Assembly: GCF_003573695.1 (NCBI RefSeq)
Contig: NC_039364.1
Span: forward strand, 67,166,256-67,230,255
DNA from: Papaver somniferum
Taxonomy: Eukaryota; Streptophyta; Magnoliopsida; Ranunculales; Papaveraceae
Reading direction: 5' to 3'
DNA: 64,000 nt
The position numbers and the translations under genes are program-made. This document shows, piece by piece, positions 1 to 11,159 of this stretch; position 1 is the stretch's first letter, and each line of letters opens with the position of its first letter. The notes below the pieces were generated by a model. It saw only the letters and a list, made by a program, of their open reading frames with translations, searched no databases and was not told where the DNA came from.

Positions 1-2554
1 TTTTTCGTAATGAAAACCCTAACATAGCTTTAGAAATGAATGCAAATCGGATTGATTCCGGACTCAACCAAGCTAACAATCAAGCCATATGACAATATAA
101 ACCATGAATCATAAACAATAAATTATTGAGACAAAAATAATGCATTGAATCAAATATCATGTTGAGAAATCAACTTATTATCCCATAACCAATAATTGAA
201 TTTAGCTACTCATAGCTTTTGAGTTCATCATAATCAATAATAGAAATGAAGAAGATGAAACATAAAAATGAAAGCAAACCCTAGTAGAATCGCCGCTCTC
301 CTCCAAAGCTCCAAGTAGAAAAAATACGTCATCCCTAAAGAAGTAGAAACTTTCTCCTTTTATACTTCTCTTCTTTCCAAAACTAGGTCATAACTTCCAA
401 AGCCCGTAAGTCCTCCAAGTCCATAAAATTCATGTGTGAAAATAGCCCAATGTAAATCCCTGAAAATAGCCCAATGTAAATCCCTGAGTCTGAGTAGGAA
501 CTGAGTCGAGATCTGAGTGACCTTGGCCTAGGCCATTTGCAGTTTGCACAGGCCATGCCTCAGACGTGCGCCATGATTGCGCACCATTCTTTCTAAGCCT
601 TCAGGTATGCAGTTCTTCACAGCTGCAACTCCAGACATATCAACACACTGTCACAGACTCACATTCCTTGAGTGACTTCATAAGCACCTTGCTTCAGCTA
701 ACAAAAACCATTCTGCACATGCAATTACTCAGCATTTCAACCCCTGCTCTTGACTGCAACAGTCATAACTTGCAGTTCAACTCCATTGCAGGTACCAAAT
801 GCTCCATTCATTCCATTGCTCCAACTCAGCTGTAATGTATCAGCATCACTGCCTGCATCTCAATCATTCACGACAAGCCATAAGAACCATGAACAGCACC
901 TTGACCAATTCTCAGCTCTCAACAACTGCAATTCAGCCAATACACCTGAACTGCTCATTACTTGCACTTTCTGTAGCTCCTCCAGTTTTTAACAAATCTG
1001 CAACTCACATACACAGCCTAAGCATACATCTAGCCTTCTTTCATCCATGATAGTGCTTTGCGAAACCACCTACAATCTCTCTTCCGTACTCAGTGCCTCT
1101 CCATTTCAACCATTTGCACCATCAGTTCTGCCTGCAATACCCATTTCAGTCCAGAATATCACCACCAGAACCACCTGACCTGTAATGCCAACTGCAATTT
1201 AGCCATTCACCACTCCATTTTGCAGCTGCTACCATCTCCAACAGCAAGTTTGTCTCGTGATTTCAATCCACACCTGTAGCTTCAGCTCAAGAATGAGCTC
1301 TTAACCTTTCAAACACCAACTCCAGAGCATTAACAGCAACATCTTCCTTCCAGGCCACTGCTTATCAACATCATACTTGTGCCACCAACAACTACATAAC
1401 ATAACTGCAATTTCCAGTTTTTCTTCTTCTCAGTTCAACCATCTTCATTTTCATAGCATCACCAGCTACCTCAGTTGCAACCACTGAGCAATTCTGAGAT
1501 CAATCATTCACCCTTGCCTCCAGCCCATGACCTGCAATTGCAGTTCACAAACAACAACACCACCAGACTTCAGCTGCAATCAGCATTCTCTCCCTGTATA
1601 TCAGTTTTCCTAACATTCATCTAAAGTCAGGACCATTAAATCAATCTCCTTCTTCATCTGATTTCTTTAGTTAAGTTCTTTCCTGAGACTCATAAATCAA
1701 ACCCATTATTGCAGCAACAGTAACCACCCATCAAATTCAATAGAAACCCTAACTTCATCTTCTTCTCCCTGAGTTCTTCACTTCTTCTCAACCACCAGCT
1801 AACTGCAACGGCAGTTCTCCATCTGCAGCTCTAGCTCAATCTCAAACCTCTCTCAATTTCAGCCATCAACATCAGCTGCTCCTCTGATTCTCGATGCAAA
1901 CAAAACCCAATCTTCTATTGTACTCATCTCAGTTAATTTCAGCTTCATTAACCTCTAGAACTCATCAAACCCATCTCCTAAATCAAACCAATTTCTCCAC
2001 CAACAGAAACTCTCGATTTCAATCTCCTCCTCAGTCTCAGATACGAATTAAACAGTGTCATCACCATCATCTTCTGTGTTGTTCACTCAAACACTAGCAG
2101 AAACAAATCCTCTCTCAATGTCCATCAATTTCCCTGAGAAGCTGTGCCTCTGTTTCCTCACATCTCTAATTTTGACAAACACGATAATGATAAGAGAAGA
2201 TATTTCTTTAGGTTTTAGAGTTGTGTAGGAAATAGGAATTGATATCGACACCCCACTTTAGTGGTTAAGGGGGTAACCATCTCACACATGGCCTGTCAGT
2301 TATGGGAAACTGACAGTTCATTCTCCATCTCTTCCTTGCACAACCTAGTCTGCTCCAAGAATGACTCGCCTGTGAATCAAATGGATGTTGTTTCCTTCTA
2401 TGCTCCAAATGGATGTTGTTTCCTTCTTTTGCTCCAAATGACTCCACAGTACCTAAACACTCAAAAGTGAACATAAGATACATATTTTACAAGAGAAATG
2501 ACAAAGAAAGCATAAACAATAGATATAAAATTAGGTGTTTTACAACACCTATCA
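1..2554 (-). repeat. D 3' LTR (partial at the window edge)
   Basis: Direct repeat of 7411-9940. It ends in ...cacctatca, giving the TG...CA terminus on the minus strand, and is followed at once by a purine-rich tract on that strand. A TATA-like TATAAAAGG on the minus strand lies at 357-365; the matching site in the other LTR is changed. Short plus-strand reading frames conserved between the LTRs (for example 750-992 and 8161-8403) look fortuitous: they are low in complexity and have no recognisable domain. Confidence 0.85.
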
Positions 2555-2592
2555 AATTCCCCCACACTTAGACTTTGCTAGTCCTCGAGCAA
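2555..2592 (-). promoter_or_regulatory. D polypurine tract next to the 3' LTR
   Basis: On the minus strand this reads as a gagga-containing lead-in, then taagtgtgggggaatt directly against the LTR start TGATAGG. A polypurine tract primes plus-strand DNA synthesis in LTR retrotransposons, and this one is in the correct position. Confidence 0.8.
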
Positions 2593-4360
2593 ATCAAACA
2601 AAACTTATTCTAAAGGATACAAACAACTCTCGTGAGGGTTTACTAGAGATATACCCACAAAACCTTCATTTCCAACTTAATAGTTCTCCGTAAGATAACA
2701 TCCAACGCGCTAAGAAGACAGAGATTCTGCACACTAGTCATAAGAAGTTAGACACATATATGAACATAATCTCATCCTTAAAAGTTGAGAAAGAAATAAC
2801 CATCCCTTATCGAAAGAAATTCGGGTTCGGAGTGATCGAAAGTCTCAACTCTGCCTCACAAGAAAGGGTTTTATGAAGTTTCTCTCAATAATAAATAAAT
2901 TTTGATGGGTCACACATGTGTCCAGGTAGGAATAAAGAGAGAATCTTGCGACACGTTGAATGGTAGGAAGGAAAAAACCCTCCGAATTGTTTTGAAAACA
3001 CACATCTTTTATTCATTTTGAAAACCCTTTTTTCTGACGATCTCTAAGAAAGGAAATCAACCACTTAACGAAGGTGGGAATATCCTTACTTACCTCGTTA
3101 TCCGTTCGGCGTGCAGTTAGCACCACTCTCACATCATCCATAGAAACGTCTTCGGTCTTCAATCCTTGCCTTCATCTTCGTCTTCGGTCTTCAACTCTTG
3201 ATGATGAAATCTTGAACTTCGTAGAATCTTGATAATGTAACTCTTTTCTCTAATTCCTTGTTGCCTGAAACTTCATTATAGATATTCCTTCTTTCCATTG
3301 GCTTTATTGAAAGAACAAAACTAAAACAAACTATACAAACCCAAAATATAATACAATGAATTTTTTCTGTCTTTTTTTTTTTTTTTTTTTTTTTTTGTAA
3401 GATGCAAGATAAATAAAGTAAATACAAAATGAAAACAAACAAAATATTAAAACTAATGATGAACTTAATAAGATTTTCTCTTGTCTCTTTTTTTTCCTTT
3501 ACAATTTTTTTTTTGAGACAAGAGAAAATAAAATACAAATTAACAAATAAGATACAAATGCAAGTACAAAGGCCATGGTGTAAGTACTTTACCGCTTGAT
3601 TCTTCACAACTTGTATGTCTTGATATCATAAACTTCTCGAACTTTCATCCTTGATAATCTTCGCTCTTGTACATAAAGTCTTCAACTTGTAAAATTCGGC
3701 TACTTGTCTTGTTGCTTTACTTGAATCTGAAATCTGCTCAATTCTGTACCGTTGCTTGTAAACCTTGAACGTCTTCAACTTTCCTTCGAATTTGTGATGC
3801 TCCTCTTGTTGATGATGATAGTGTTTCTATGGACCTGTTGTGTAGAGAGAGATAAAGTGGATGGTGCTAACTGCGAACAAAGATTACAAGTGGTATGTAA
3901 GTTAGCAATTCGATGTCACCATCATGATTGATAAAATAACACTCAAGATATCAAAATAGTGCTTCTATTGGTGGGAGGTTGGGTAGCTCACCATTCTACC
4001 CGGAATTAACGTACGGTGACACACGCTCTAAAAGCACATATTTAGACAGGTACAAAGAATTGAAGGTCGGTGCCTCACATTATGTAACATAGGTAGTCTC
4101 CACTATAAGGGACCACAATTCTAATACCGAATTCATTCTGCACCTCATTTCCACTGGCATGGTTAAATCCAACTTTAACTCTCATATAAGTAAGAAACCC
4201 AATCATGTTCTCTGTCATCTCTAAGTTCAGTCAATCTTATGAGAATCTCGATGTAATCTTAGCGACATGTATACTATGTGACTTTAAACTAACTACAAGT
4301 TGGAGTTTTTTTATTCACTAATTTACACAAAAGTTGAAAAATTTACAATGCAAATGCTTA
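2593..4360. other. Non-coding 3' interior of D
   Basis: No supportable gene. The stretch holds long T tracts (3370-3397 and 3482-3515), a large inverted repeat (3113-3874) and CTT-rich sequence. In autonomous Athila elements the polymerase and env-like region would occupy this side of the protease; nothing resembling either is visible. A minus-strand frame at 3191-3607 consists mostly of translated T tracts and is not credible as a gene. Confidence 0.6.
3113..3874. repeat. Nested inverted repeat enclosing T tracts
   Basis: GCAGTTAGCACCA at 3113-3125 is matched exactly, in reverse complement, at 3862-3874. A second inner pair, CATAGAAAC at 3139-3147 and its reverse complement at 3823-3831, is nested inside. 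This could be a fold-back insertion or the degraded ends of a small inverted-repeat transposon. No target duplication is evident. Confidence 0.55.
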
Positions 4361-4404
4361 ACCACTCCCCCGCACTTAAACTTTACATTGTCCTCAATGT
4401 AAAT
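4361..4404 (-). promoter_or_regulatory. Internal polypurine-tract-like motif of D
   Basis: On the minus strand this reads ttgaggacaatgtaaag followed by tttaagtgcgggggagtgg. It shares the order gaggac, aaagt, taagtg, ggggga with the tract at 2555-2592. It includes a perfect 9-bp stem (tttacattg / caatgtaaa) with a 4-base loop. It lies about 200 bases past the end of the protease frame. It may be an internal plus-strand priming site, or the original end of a shorter element. Confidence 0.5.
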
Positions 4405-4606
4405 TGAATCATCCAAAGTAAGTCAAGGTGGGAAATCCTACATGATAATGTGACGAGAAATCATAAAAAATAAATGCAAGACAAGAAAAAACTAAAAACA
4501 AGACAAGAAAATAAAAATAAGACAATAAATACTCATCCTATGAGTTGCCTCCCATTTAGCTTTGGTTTAAAGTCGTCAGCCCGACTATCTCCTTGCTTTC
4601 TGCGCC

Positions 4607-5470
4607 TTAGCCAGCTTCCAACACATTATAGAAATCTGATTGAATGGTACTTGGGTGTTTCCTCGCCTCAAATATGTTGAAGTGTATGACTTCTTCATCA
4701 AACTCCATAGTCAAGGTGCCATTGTGGACATCAATCTTCGTTCTAGCGGTACTCAAAAATGGTCTACCCAACAGTAAAGGTGTATACGAGGATGAATTCA
4801 CATCACTCATGTCTAAAACGTAGAAATCCACTGGAAATATTAGTCCTTTTACCTGCACCAAAACATCCTCAAAAATCCCTTTCGGGTAAACATTAGATCT
4901 ATCGGCAAGTTGAATAACTACGCCGGTTTTCTTAAGAGGACCAAGGTTTAAAGCATCATAAATAGAAGTAGGCATAACATTAATGGAAGCTCCTAAATCT
5001 AACATAGCTTTTGTAAACCTCGTTTTACCAATTGTGCATGCAATTGTGAAACTACCGGGATCTTTCAATTTAAGTGGGAGTTTCTTTCGAAGATACGCCG
5101 AAGCATTCTCCCCCACACTCATTACCTCATTACCCGTTAGCTTGTGTTTGTTAGTGCATAATTCCTTTATACACTTTGCATAGCGAGGAGATTGCCTAAT
5201 TACTTCAATGAGTGGTATATTCACTTGGACCTTCTTAAAAACATCCAAAATATCCCTATCTTGTTCCACCTTCCTATTAGATTTAGCGAACCTGCCAGGA
5301 AAAGGTAAAGGGGTAACATAAGTAGACACAAGATGTTTAAGCTTAGATTTATGTACCTCGGAAGTTTGGGGGAAATCAACATCCTTTTCCTCCAAAACTG
5401 ATTCCTTTGGGGTTTCTTCTTTACCTGAATCAATAATTTCAGGTTGCACAAGTTGTGTACCACTTCTCAA
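4607..5470 (-). CDS. D retropepsin-like aspartic protease segment of the Gag-Pro polyprotein
   Basis: Open frame of 287 residues encoding the C-terminal part of an Athila-type Gag plus protease. The catalytic motif DLGASINVMP is near residue 158, within the usual hydrophobic context, and LLGRPFL near residue 233 is the second conserved flap/core motif of retropepsins. The segment before it (PLPFPGRF, then IPLIEVIRQSPRYAK) is characteristic of Athila/Tat polyproteins. There is no true start: the sequence ITLRSGTQL runs upstream in the same frame to a stop at 5507-5509, so this was once continuous with gag. The enzyme would cleave the polyprotein inside the virus-like particle. Coding ends shortly after the protease and no polymerase follows. 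Confidence 0.8.
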   Translation of the reverse strand: MRSGTQLVQPEIIDSGKEETPKESVLEEKDVDFPQTSEVHKSKLKHLVSTYVTPLPFPGRFAKSNRKVEQDRDILDVFKKVQVNIPLIEVIRQSPRYAKCIKELCTNKHKLTGNEVMSVGENASAYLRKKLPLKLKDPGSFTIACTIGKTRFTKAMLDLGASINVMPTSIYDALNLGPLKKTGVVIQLADRSNVYPKGIFEDVLVQVKGLIFPVDFYVLDMSDVNSSSYTPLLLGRPFLSTARTKIDVHNGTLTMEFDEEVIHFNIFEARKHPSTIQSDFYNVLEAG

Positions 5471-5506
5471 CGTAATAGCATTGGCACCCTCTACTGGTTT
5501 AAGAGG

Positions 5507-6737
5507 TTAGGAAGGGAGTTTCTCACCATTCTGTGCATGCAACTGATTAATCTCCTCGTCCATTGAACCAACTTGTGTTTGCAAGTCCATGACCGCACCC
5601 TCCGTTCTTTGCATAAAATATTTCAACAACTCTTCCATATTGGACCCTTGATTTTGAGGTTGTTGTTGTTGCTGTGGTTGACCAACTTGTGCTTGCAACT
5701 CTCTAATTACATTATCCGTTTCTATTGATTTAATTTTGCTAGTTGTTGATTTTGTTGTACCACAGACATTAGATCCTCCACCAAAGTAACCATCTTCAGA
5801 ATTTTGGGCTTGTTGCGGTTGTTGCGCTTGTTGTTGGAACTCATTCGGATGGTCGTAAACAGAACTTGTACTTGCAACTTCTCGCAAGTGTTGGAGTAAA
5901 TACCATACGGCTGAATTGAGAATATAGCATTGACATGCTCTACGTTCTCATAAGCTGGGCGTGATGGTTTTACAACCACTGCTGCAATTTGTTGCATCAT
6001 TGCCATCATATTGCTCATTTGTTGACGTAATTCAATAATCTCATCAACTTGATTAACTCCCTTGGTAGACGGTTCTGATCCATGACTTGAAAATTGTTGA
6101 GAATTTTTTTCCATACTCTCAATCAACACTCTAGCATGTGTCACTGTCTTTTTCATAAGTGCATCACCACTTGCAGCGTCAATAAGATTCCTATCACTTG
6201 CTTGGAGACCTTCATAGAATTATTGGATAATCATTGCGTCACTAAATTGGTGATGAAGGAAGCTTGCTACCAATCTCTTGTACCGTTCCCAACATTCATA
6301 CAACGATTCCCCCACACTTTGTTTCATCCCACAAATCTCCTTGCGAATTTGAGTCGCTTTCGACGCAGGAAAATATCTCTCCAAGAAAAATTTCTTCAAC
6401 CCATTCCATGTTGTAATACTACTAGGCCGTAAGTAATATAACCAACCTTTAGCTACATTGAGTAAAGAGAAAGGAAAACCACGCAACATTCCTTCATCTG
6501 CATTAGCCCCATTAGGTATATGTTTGTCATCAACCATTGAAACTCCATAAGATGCTTGTTCGGATCTTCCCATACACATCCATGGAACTTTGGTATTTGA
6601 CTGATCAACCCTGGATTGATATGAAAAGTGGAAGTTGCTTCAATACACCATTGTTGTTGATCAATCTTCTGAGAAGCTAGCTCCTTGAGTGTACGATTAG
6701 CATCACCCATTGCTTCCCTCGGTTTGTATTTCAGCAA
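5507..6737 (-). pseudogene. D gag, broken
   Basis: The N-terminal piece (6453-6737) has RTLKELASQKIDQQ and IPKFHGCVWEDPNKHL, matching Athila-type capsid proteins. A frameshift near 6500 leads to a 6220-6579 piece with the Retrotrans_gag core (GWLYYLRPSSITTW, FFLERYFPASK, GESLYECWERYKRL). An in-frame stop near 6220 interrupts FYEGL. The third piece (5722-6156) is methionine- and glutamine-rich. After another shift the last piece (5507-5887) contains the EELLKYFMQRTEG region and ends at a stop just before the protease frame. No intact zinc knuckle is visible. At least two frameshifts and two stops make this copy inactive. Confidence 0.8.
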
Positions 6738-6804
6738 GGTACTTGAAACACAATTCTCAAAAAGAAATTAAAAACAAAATAAGAATAAGAAACCAAAACA
6801 AAAT

Positions 6805-6820
6805 AACAACAGCGGCGCCA
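6805..6820 (-). promoter_or_regulatory. D primer-binding site, tRNA-Asp type
   Basis: The minus strand reads TGGCGCCGCTGTTGTT, five bases inside the 5' LTR end. The first eight bases match the complement of the 3' end of plant tRNA-Asp as I remember it, the usual primer of Athila-like elements. The remainder is only partly complementary. Confidence 0.75.
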
Positions 6821-6825
6821 AAATT

Positions 6826-9800
6826 TGATCGTTGTCGTATGCGTCAAAAATAATTTCACTTTCTCACTCTACTAATATAAATGAAGTATGTGGTAAGAAA
6901 GAGTTTGTTTCCACAGTGAGACAATTGTTGTTATGTAATTTTCAGATTCTTAACCAAGGGGGGATTTTGTTTATCAATGCAATAAAAATAAATTGAAAGC
7001 AATAAAATATGAAAATAATCAATAAGAGGAAAATATTGGTCACGGGATAGTATCATTCACAAACATGTAGTTTCATCAATGACTAGAATTGGTATTTTAA
7101 TATCTCATTTACTATAAGTCCTAGGATACCTTGATCGCAAGTATATCCCGCTAATTCCCTGATTTCATCACAACCACATTAAAAGATGCAAATGTGAATT
7201 CTTCCTAGAAAGCAACCTAAAGTGTAAAAGCACAATTAAGTTTAACTCCCTAAAAGATTTAACTTTTATGGAATAAGACTAATCAAGGCAATCAAACGTG
7301 TAAAAGCACTAATTCGATTTAACCAAGGTTATGATTCATTTGTGACTAGTAGGATATATCACTACAAGCACTACCCACAATTATGCTACTTAGAATCAGG
7401 GATAAACAACTTTTTCGTAATGAAAACCCTAATATAGCTTTAGAAATGAATGCAAATCGGATTGATTCCGGACTCAACCAAGCAAACAATCAAATCATAT
7501 GACAATATAAACCATGAATCATAAACAATAAATTATTGAGACAAAACTAATGCATTGAATCAAATATCATGTTGAGAAATCAACTTATTATCCCATAACC
7601 AATAATTGAATTTAGCTACTCATAGCTTTTGAGTTTCATCGTAATCAATAATAGAAATGAAGAATATGAAACATAAAAATGAAAGAAAACCATAGTAGAA
7701 TCGTCGCTCTCCTCCAAATCTCCAAGCAGAAAAAATACGTCATCCCTAAAGAAGTAGAAACTTTCTTCTTTTGTACTTCTCTTCTTTCCAAAACTAGGTC
7801 ATAACTTCCAAAGCCCATAAGTCCTCCAAGTCCATAAAATTCATGTGTGAAAATAGCCCAATGTACATCCCTGAAAATATCCCAATATAAATCCTTGAGT
7901 CTGAGTAGGAACTGAGTCAGGATCTGAGTGACCTTGGCCTAGGCCATTTGCAGTTTGCACATGCCATGCCTCAGACGTGCGCTATGATTGCACGCCATTC
8001 CTTATAAGCCTTCAGGTATGCAGTTCTTCACAGCTGCAACTCTAGACATCTCAACACACTGTCACAGACTCACATTCCTTGAGTGACTTCATAACCACCT
8101 TGTTTCAGCTAACAAAAACCATTCTGCACTTGCAATTACTCAGCATCTCAACCCCTGCTCTTGACTACAACAGTCATAACTTGCAGTTCATCTCCATTGC
8201 AGGTACCAAATGCTCCATTCATTCCATTGCTCCAACTCAGCAGTAATGTATCATCATCATTGTCTGCATCTCAATCATTCACGACAAGCCATAAGAACCA
8301 TGAACAACACCTTGACCAATTCTCAGCTCTCAACAACTGCAATTCAGCCAATGCACCTGAACTGCTCATTACTTGCACTTTCTGTAGCTCCTCCAGTTTT
8401 TAACAAATCTGCAACTCACATACACAACCTAAGCATACATCTAGCCTTCTTTCATCCATGATAGTGCTTTGCGAAACCACCTACAATCTCTCTTCCGTAC
8501 TCAGTGCCTCTCCGTTTCAACCATTTGCACCATCAGTTCTGCCTGCAACACCCATTTCAGTCCAGAATATCACCACCAGAACCACCTGACCTGTAATGCC
8601 AACTGCAATTTAACCATTCACCACTCCAGTTTGCAGCTGCTACCATCTCCAACAACATGTTTGTCTCGTTATTTCAATCCACACCTGTAGCTTCAGCTCA
8701 AGAATGAGCTCTTAACCTTTCAAACACCAACTCCAGAGCATTAACAACAACATCTTTCTTCCAGGACACTGCTTATCAACATCATACTTGTGCCACCAAT
8801 AACTACATAGCATAACTGCAATTTCCAGTTTTTCTTCTTCTCACTTCAACCATCTTCATCTTCATAGCATCACCAGCTACCTCAGTTGCACCCACTGAGC
8901 AATTCTGAGTTCAATCATTCACCCTTGCCTCCATCCCATGACCTGCAATTGCAGTTCACAAACAACAACAGACTTCAGCTGCAATCAACATTCTCTCCCT
9001 GTATATCAGTTTTCTTAGCATTCATCTAAAGTCAGGACCATTAAATCAATCTCCTTCTTCATCTGATTTCTTCAGTTAATTTCTTGCCTGAGACTCATAA
9101 ATCAAACCCATTATTGCAGCAACAGTAACCACCCATCAAATTCAATAGAAACCCTAACTTCATCTTCTTATCCCTGAGTTCTTCACTTCTTCTCAACCAC
9201 CAGCTAACTGGAACGACAATTCTCAATCTGCAGCTCCAGCTCAATCTCATACCTCTCTCAATCTCAGCCATCAACAACAGCTGCTCCTCTGATTCTCGAT
9301 GCAAACAAAAACCTATCTTCTACTGTACTCATATCAGTTAATTTAAGCTTCATTAACCTCTCGAACTCATCAAACCCATCTCCTAAATCAAACCAATTCC
9401 TCCACCAACAGAAACTCTCGATTTCAATATCCTCCTCAGTCTCAGATCCGAATTAAACAGTGTCATCAGCATTATCTTCTGTGTTGTTCACTCAAACACT
9501 AGCAGAAACAAATCCTCTCTCAATATCCATCAATTTCCCTGAGAAGTTGTGCCTCTGTTTCCTCACATCTCTAATTTTCAGACAAATACGATAATGATAA
9601 GATAAGATATTTCTCTAGGTTTTAGAGTTTTGTAGGAAATAGGAATTGATATAGACTCCCCACTTTAGTGGTTAAGGGGGTAACCATCTCACAAATGGCA
9701 TGTCAGTTATGGGAAACTGACAGTTCATTCTCCATATCTTCCTTGCGCAACCTAGTCTGCTCCAAGAATGACTCGCCTGTGAATCAACCTTTTCGGCCTC

Positions 9801-9940
9801 TACGTTCCAAATGGATGTTGTTTCCTTCTTTTGCTCCAAATGACTCCACAGTACCTAAACAAGATACATATTTTACAAGAGAAATGGCAAAGAAAGCATA
9901 AACAATAGATATAAAATTAGGTGTTTTACAACACCTATCA
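6826..9940 (-). repeat. D 5' LTR, complete (3115 bp)
   Basis: Bounded by TGATC (plus strand) at 6826 and ATCA at 9940, which gives inverted TGAT...ATCA ends. The right part (7411-9940) repeats 1-2554. The plus strand is rich in CT and CA, with almost no G runs. The position matching the TATA box of the left LTR reads TTGTAC (7771-7776), so the TATA motif is lost in this copy. Confidence 0.85.
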
Positions 9941-10690
9941 GCAGTGCGGTTGAGGGCTGCAAATATGTCTTGACGCTGCGCCTTGGAGAAATATGGAATC
10001 TCACATGAATGTTTCATCATAGACTGCACGATTTTGTGAAGTCCCCAGAAATCATGCAGATCCTGACGGGAAGAGGGTCTCTGTGAACTCAGGAGGGTTG
10101 CTGATTTTCTTTGCCTCGATTTTGGAGAAGTCGTTCCTGATCTTCACGTGTGATGAAATTGGATTGCTGATTCCCTTCAACTGGGGTTTCAAGAGCAACG
10201 CGAGCCTCTTCATCTATAAACACGCGTCCTTCTGAAGTGCCTGCGTCAGATGTTAAAAGTATTCCTTGTCATCTCATCTGGGGTTAACGTGACTTTTGTG
10301 GTGGTCGCTCTGTTAGTGCCTTGAGGAAAATAGGTATCTCTTTCTGAGTTGTAGCCATGTATGTCTGAGCCTTACGAGAACCTTTTGTCTTTCCGTCAAA
10401 TCAGCAGTGGTAAGAGGAGGTCGGCTTCTTCTGGCTCCTCTAGTCTCTCGTCCTGATGGTGGAGTAGCAGCGGCTTTGGTGAAGGTTGGAGCTGTCACAC
10501 TTGAAGAAACGTTGGGGGTGGCGGCATCGGCTCTGGTGATCGGGGGTGTAACATCTGAACGGACATTTTCTGCGCCGCTGGTGTTGGTAGGTGGTGTATT
10601 AATGCCACTGGAAGGAGCGTTAGTACCAGGGATGATTTCAGCGCTAGTGTTCTCAGGGTTTGTTGCTGATCCGGACCTGAGTTCTACCAT
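9941..10690 (-). pseudogene. E gag, N-terminal part and linker, truncated
   Basis: The frame at 10313-10690 begins MVELRSGSATNPEN, comparable with MDGLRSGLVTGSNTN of element C, and continues as a Ser/Thr/Pro-rich N-terminal region. In another frame, around 10110-10170, the minus strand encodes SNFITREDQERLLQNRGK, matching SNFITREDVERLLENRGK in C. At 9941-10029 it encodes CEIPYFSKAQRQDIFAALN, matching CELLYLSKAQRGDMFTALN from C's gag-protease linker. The capsid core between those two matches is missing, so gag was internally deleted before or when D inserted. Confidence 0.75.
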
Positions 10691-10754
10691 CTTGAGATCG
10701 GGTTGAAGATGAAATCGGGAATTGGAAATTGATATTGTAACCGAGAGATTAATC

Positions 10755-10771
10755 TCCCACTATGGTCGCCA
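10755..10771 (-). promoter_or_regulatory. E primer-binding site
   Basis: The minus strand reads TGGCGACCATAGTGGGA, two bases inside the LTR end. It differs by one base from the site of element C (36129-36145). TGGCGACC-type sites are used by Tat/Ogre elements and are usually ascribed to tRNA-Arg; that assignment is from memory. Confidence 0.7.
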
Positions 10772-11149
10772 ATTGTTTCTGGGTGAAAATTGTTTCTGCT
10801 GATTTTGGTAATTTCGAGTGTGTGGGTGAGAAACAAATCTAAACCCTAAACAATGTACTGCACGGGAGTACTTTTGATTCGAGAGATAAATCTGTACAAT
10901 CCTGGCCTAAACCAAGAAATGGCCGTTCCAGGCTTGCTTCGGTCACAAAGTGAAGGAGAAGGGTTGGTCTTAGGGAAGGAAGCGAAGAAAGTATTGAAAC
11001 CAGAATAGTTGATTCTGGAAGTGTGGGTGTTTCGTGACTTGTATCAGAAATTCGAACTGGCTAGCTGAATGAAAAGCTATCAGATGATTTCTGGATGTTG
11101 TATTTTTCTCCTGACCAAAACCTGTTTTTTGGTGGAAAATAGGTGAGAC

Positions 11150-11159
11150 CTATTTATAC
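11150..11159 (-). promoter_or_regulatory. E LTR TATA box
   Basis: The minus strand reads TGTATAAATAGG, a strong plant TATA box about 375 bases before the LTR end, suitable for starting the element transcript. Confidence 0.55.

Larger units (their letters stand above)
1..9940 (-). mobile_element. Element D: Athila-like gag-pro LTR retrotransposon, left end cut by the window
   Basis: Minus-strand Ty3/gypsy element. Positions 1-2554 and 7411-9940 are the same sequence with small differences, so they are the two LTRs; the first 585 bases of the left copy lie outside the window. Reading on the minus strand the order is 5' LTR (6826-9940), primer-binding site, broken gag, protease, about 2 kb of non-coding DNA, polypurine tract, 3' LTR. 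The interior is only about 4.3 kb and has no reverse transcriptase, RNase H or integrase, so the element is non-autonomous. It is inserted in element E; the five bases after its right end (9941-9945, gcagt) should be one copy of the target duplication, but the other copy is out of view. The Athila assignment rests on the gag and protease motifs. Confidence 0.85.

Noticed and set aside
566..1279. Several plus-strand open frames of 73-89 codons in the D LTR, repeated in both LTRs
   Set aside because: They are conserved only because the LTRs are repeats. They are Ser/His/Gln-rich, overlap each other in different frames and lie antisense to the element with no domain or splice support.
3191..3607. 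138-codon minus-strand frame with apparent membrane segments
   Set aside because: The hydrophobic and Lys-rich runs come from A/T tracts; no family motif and no conserved partner.
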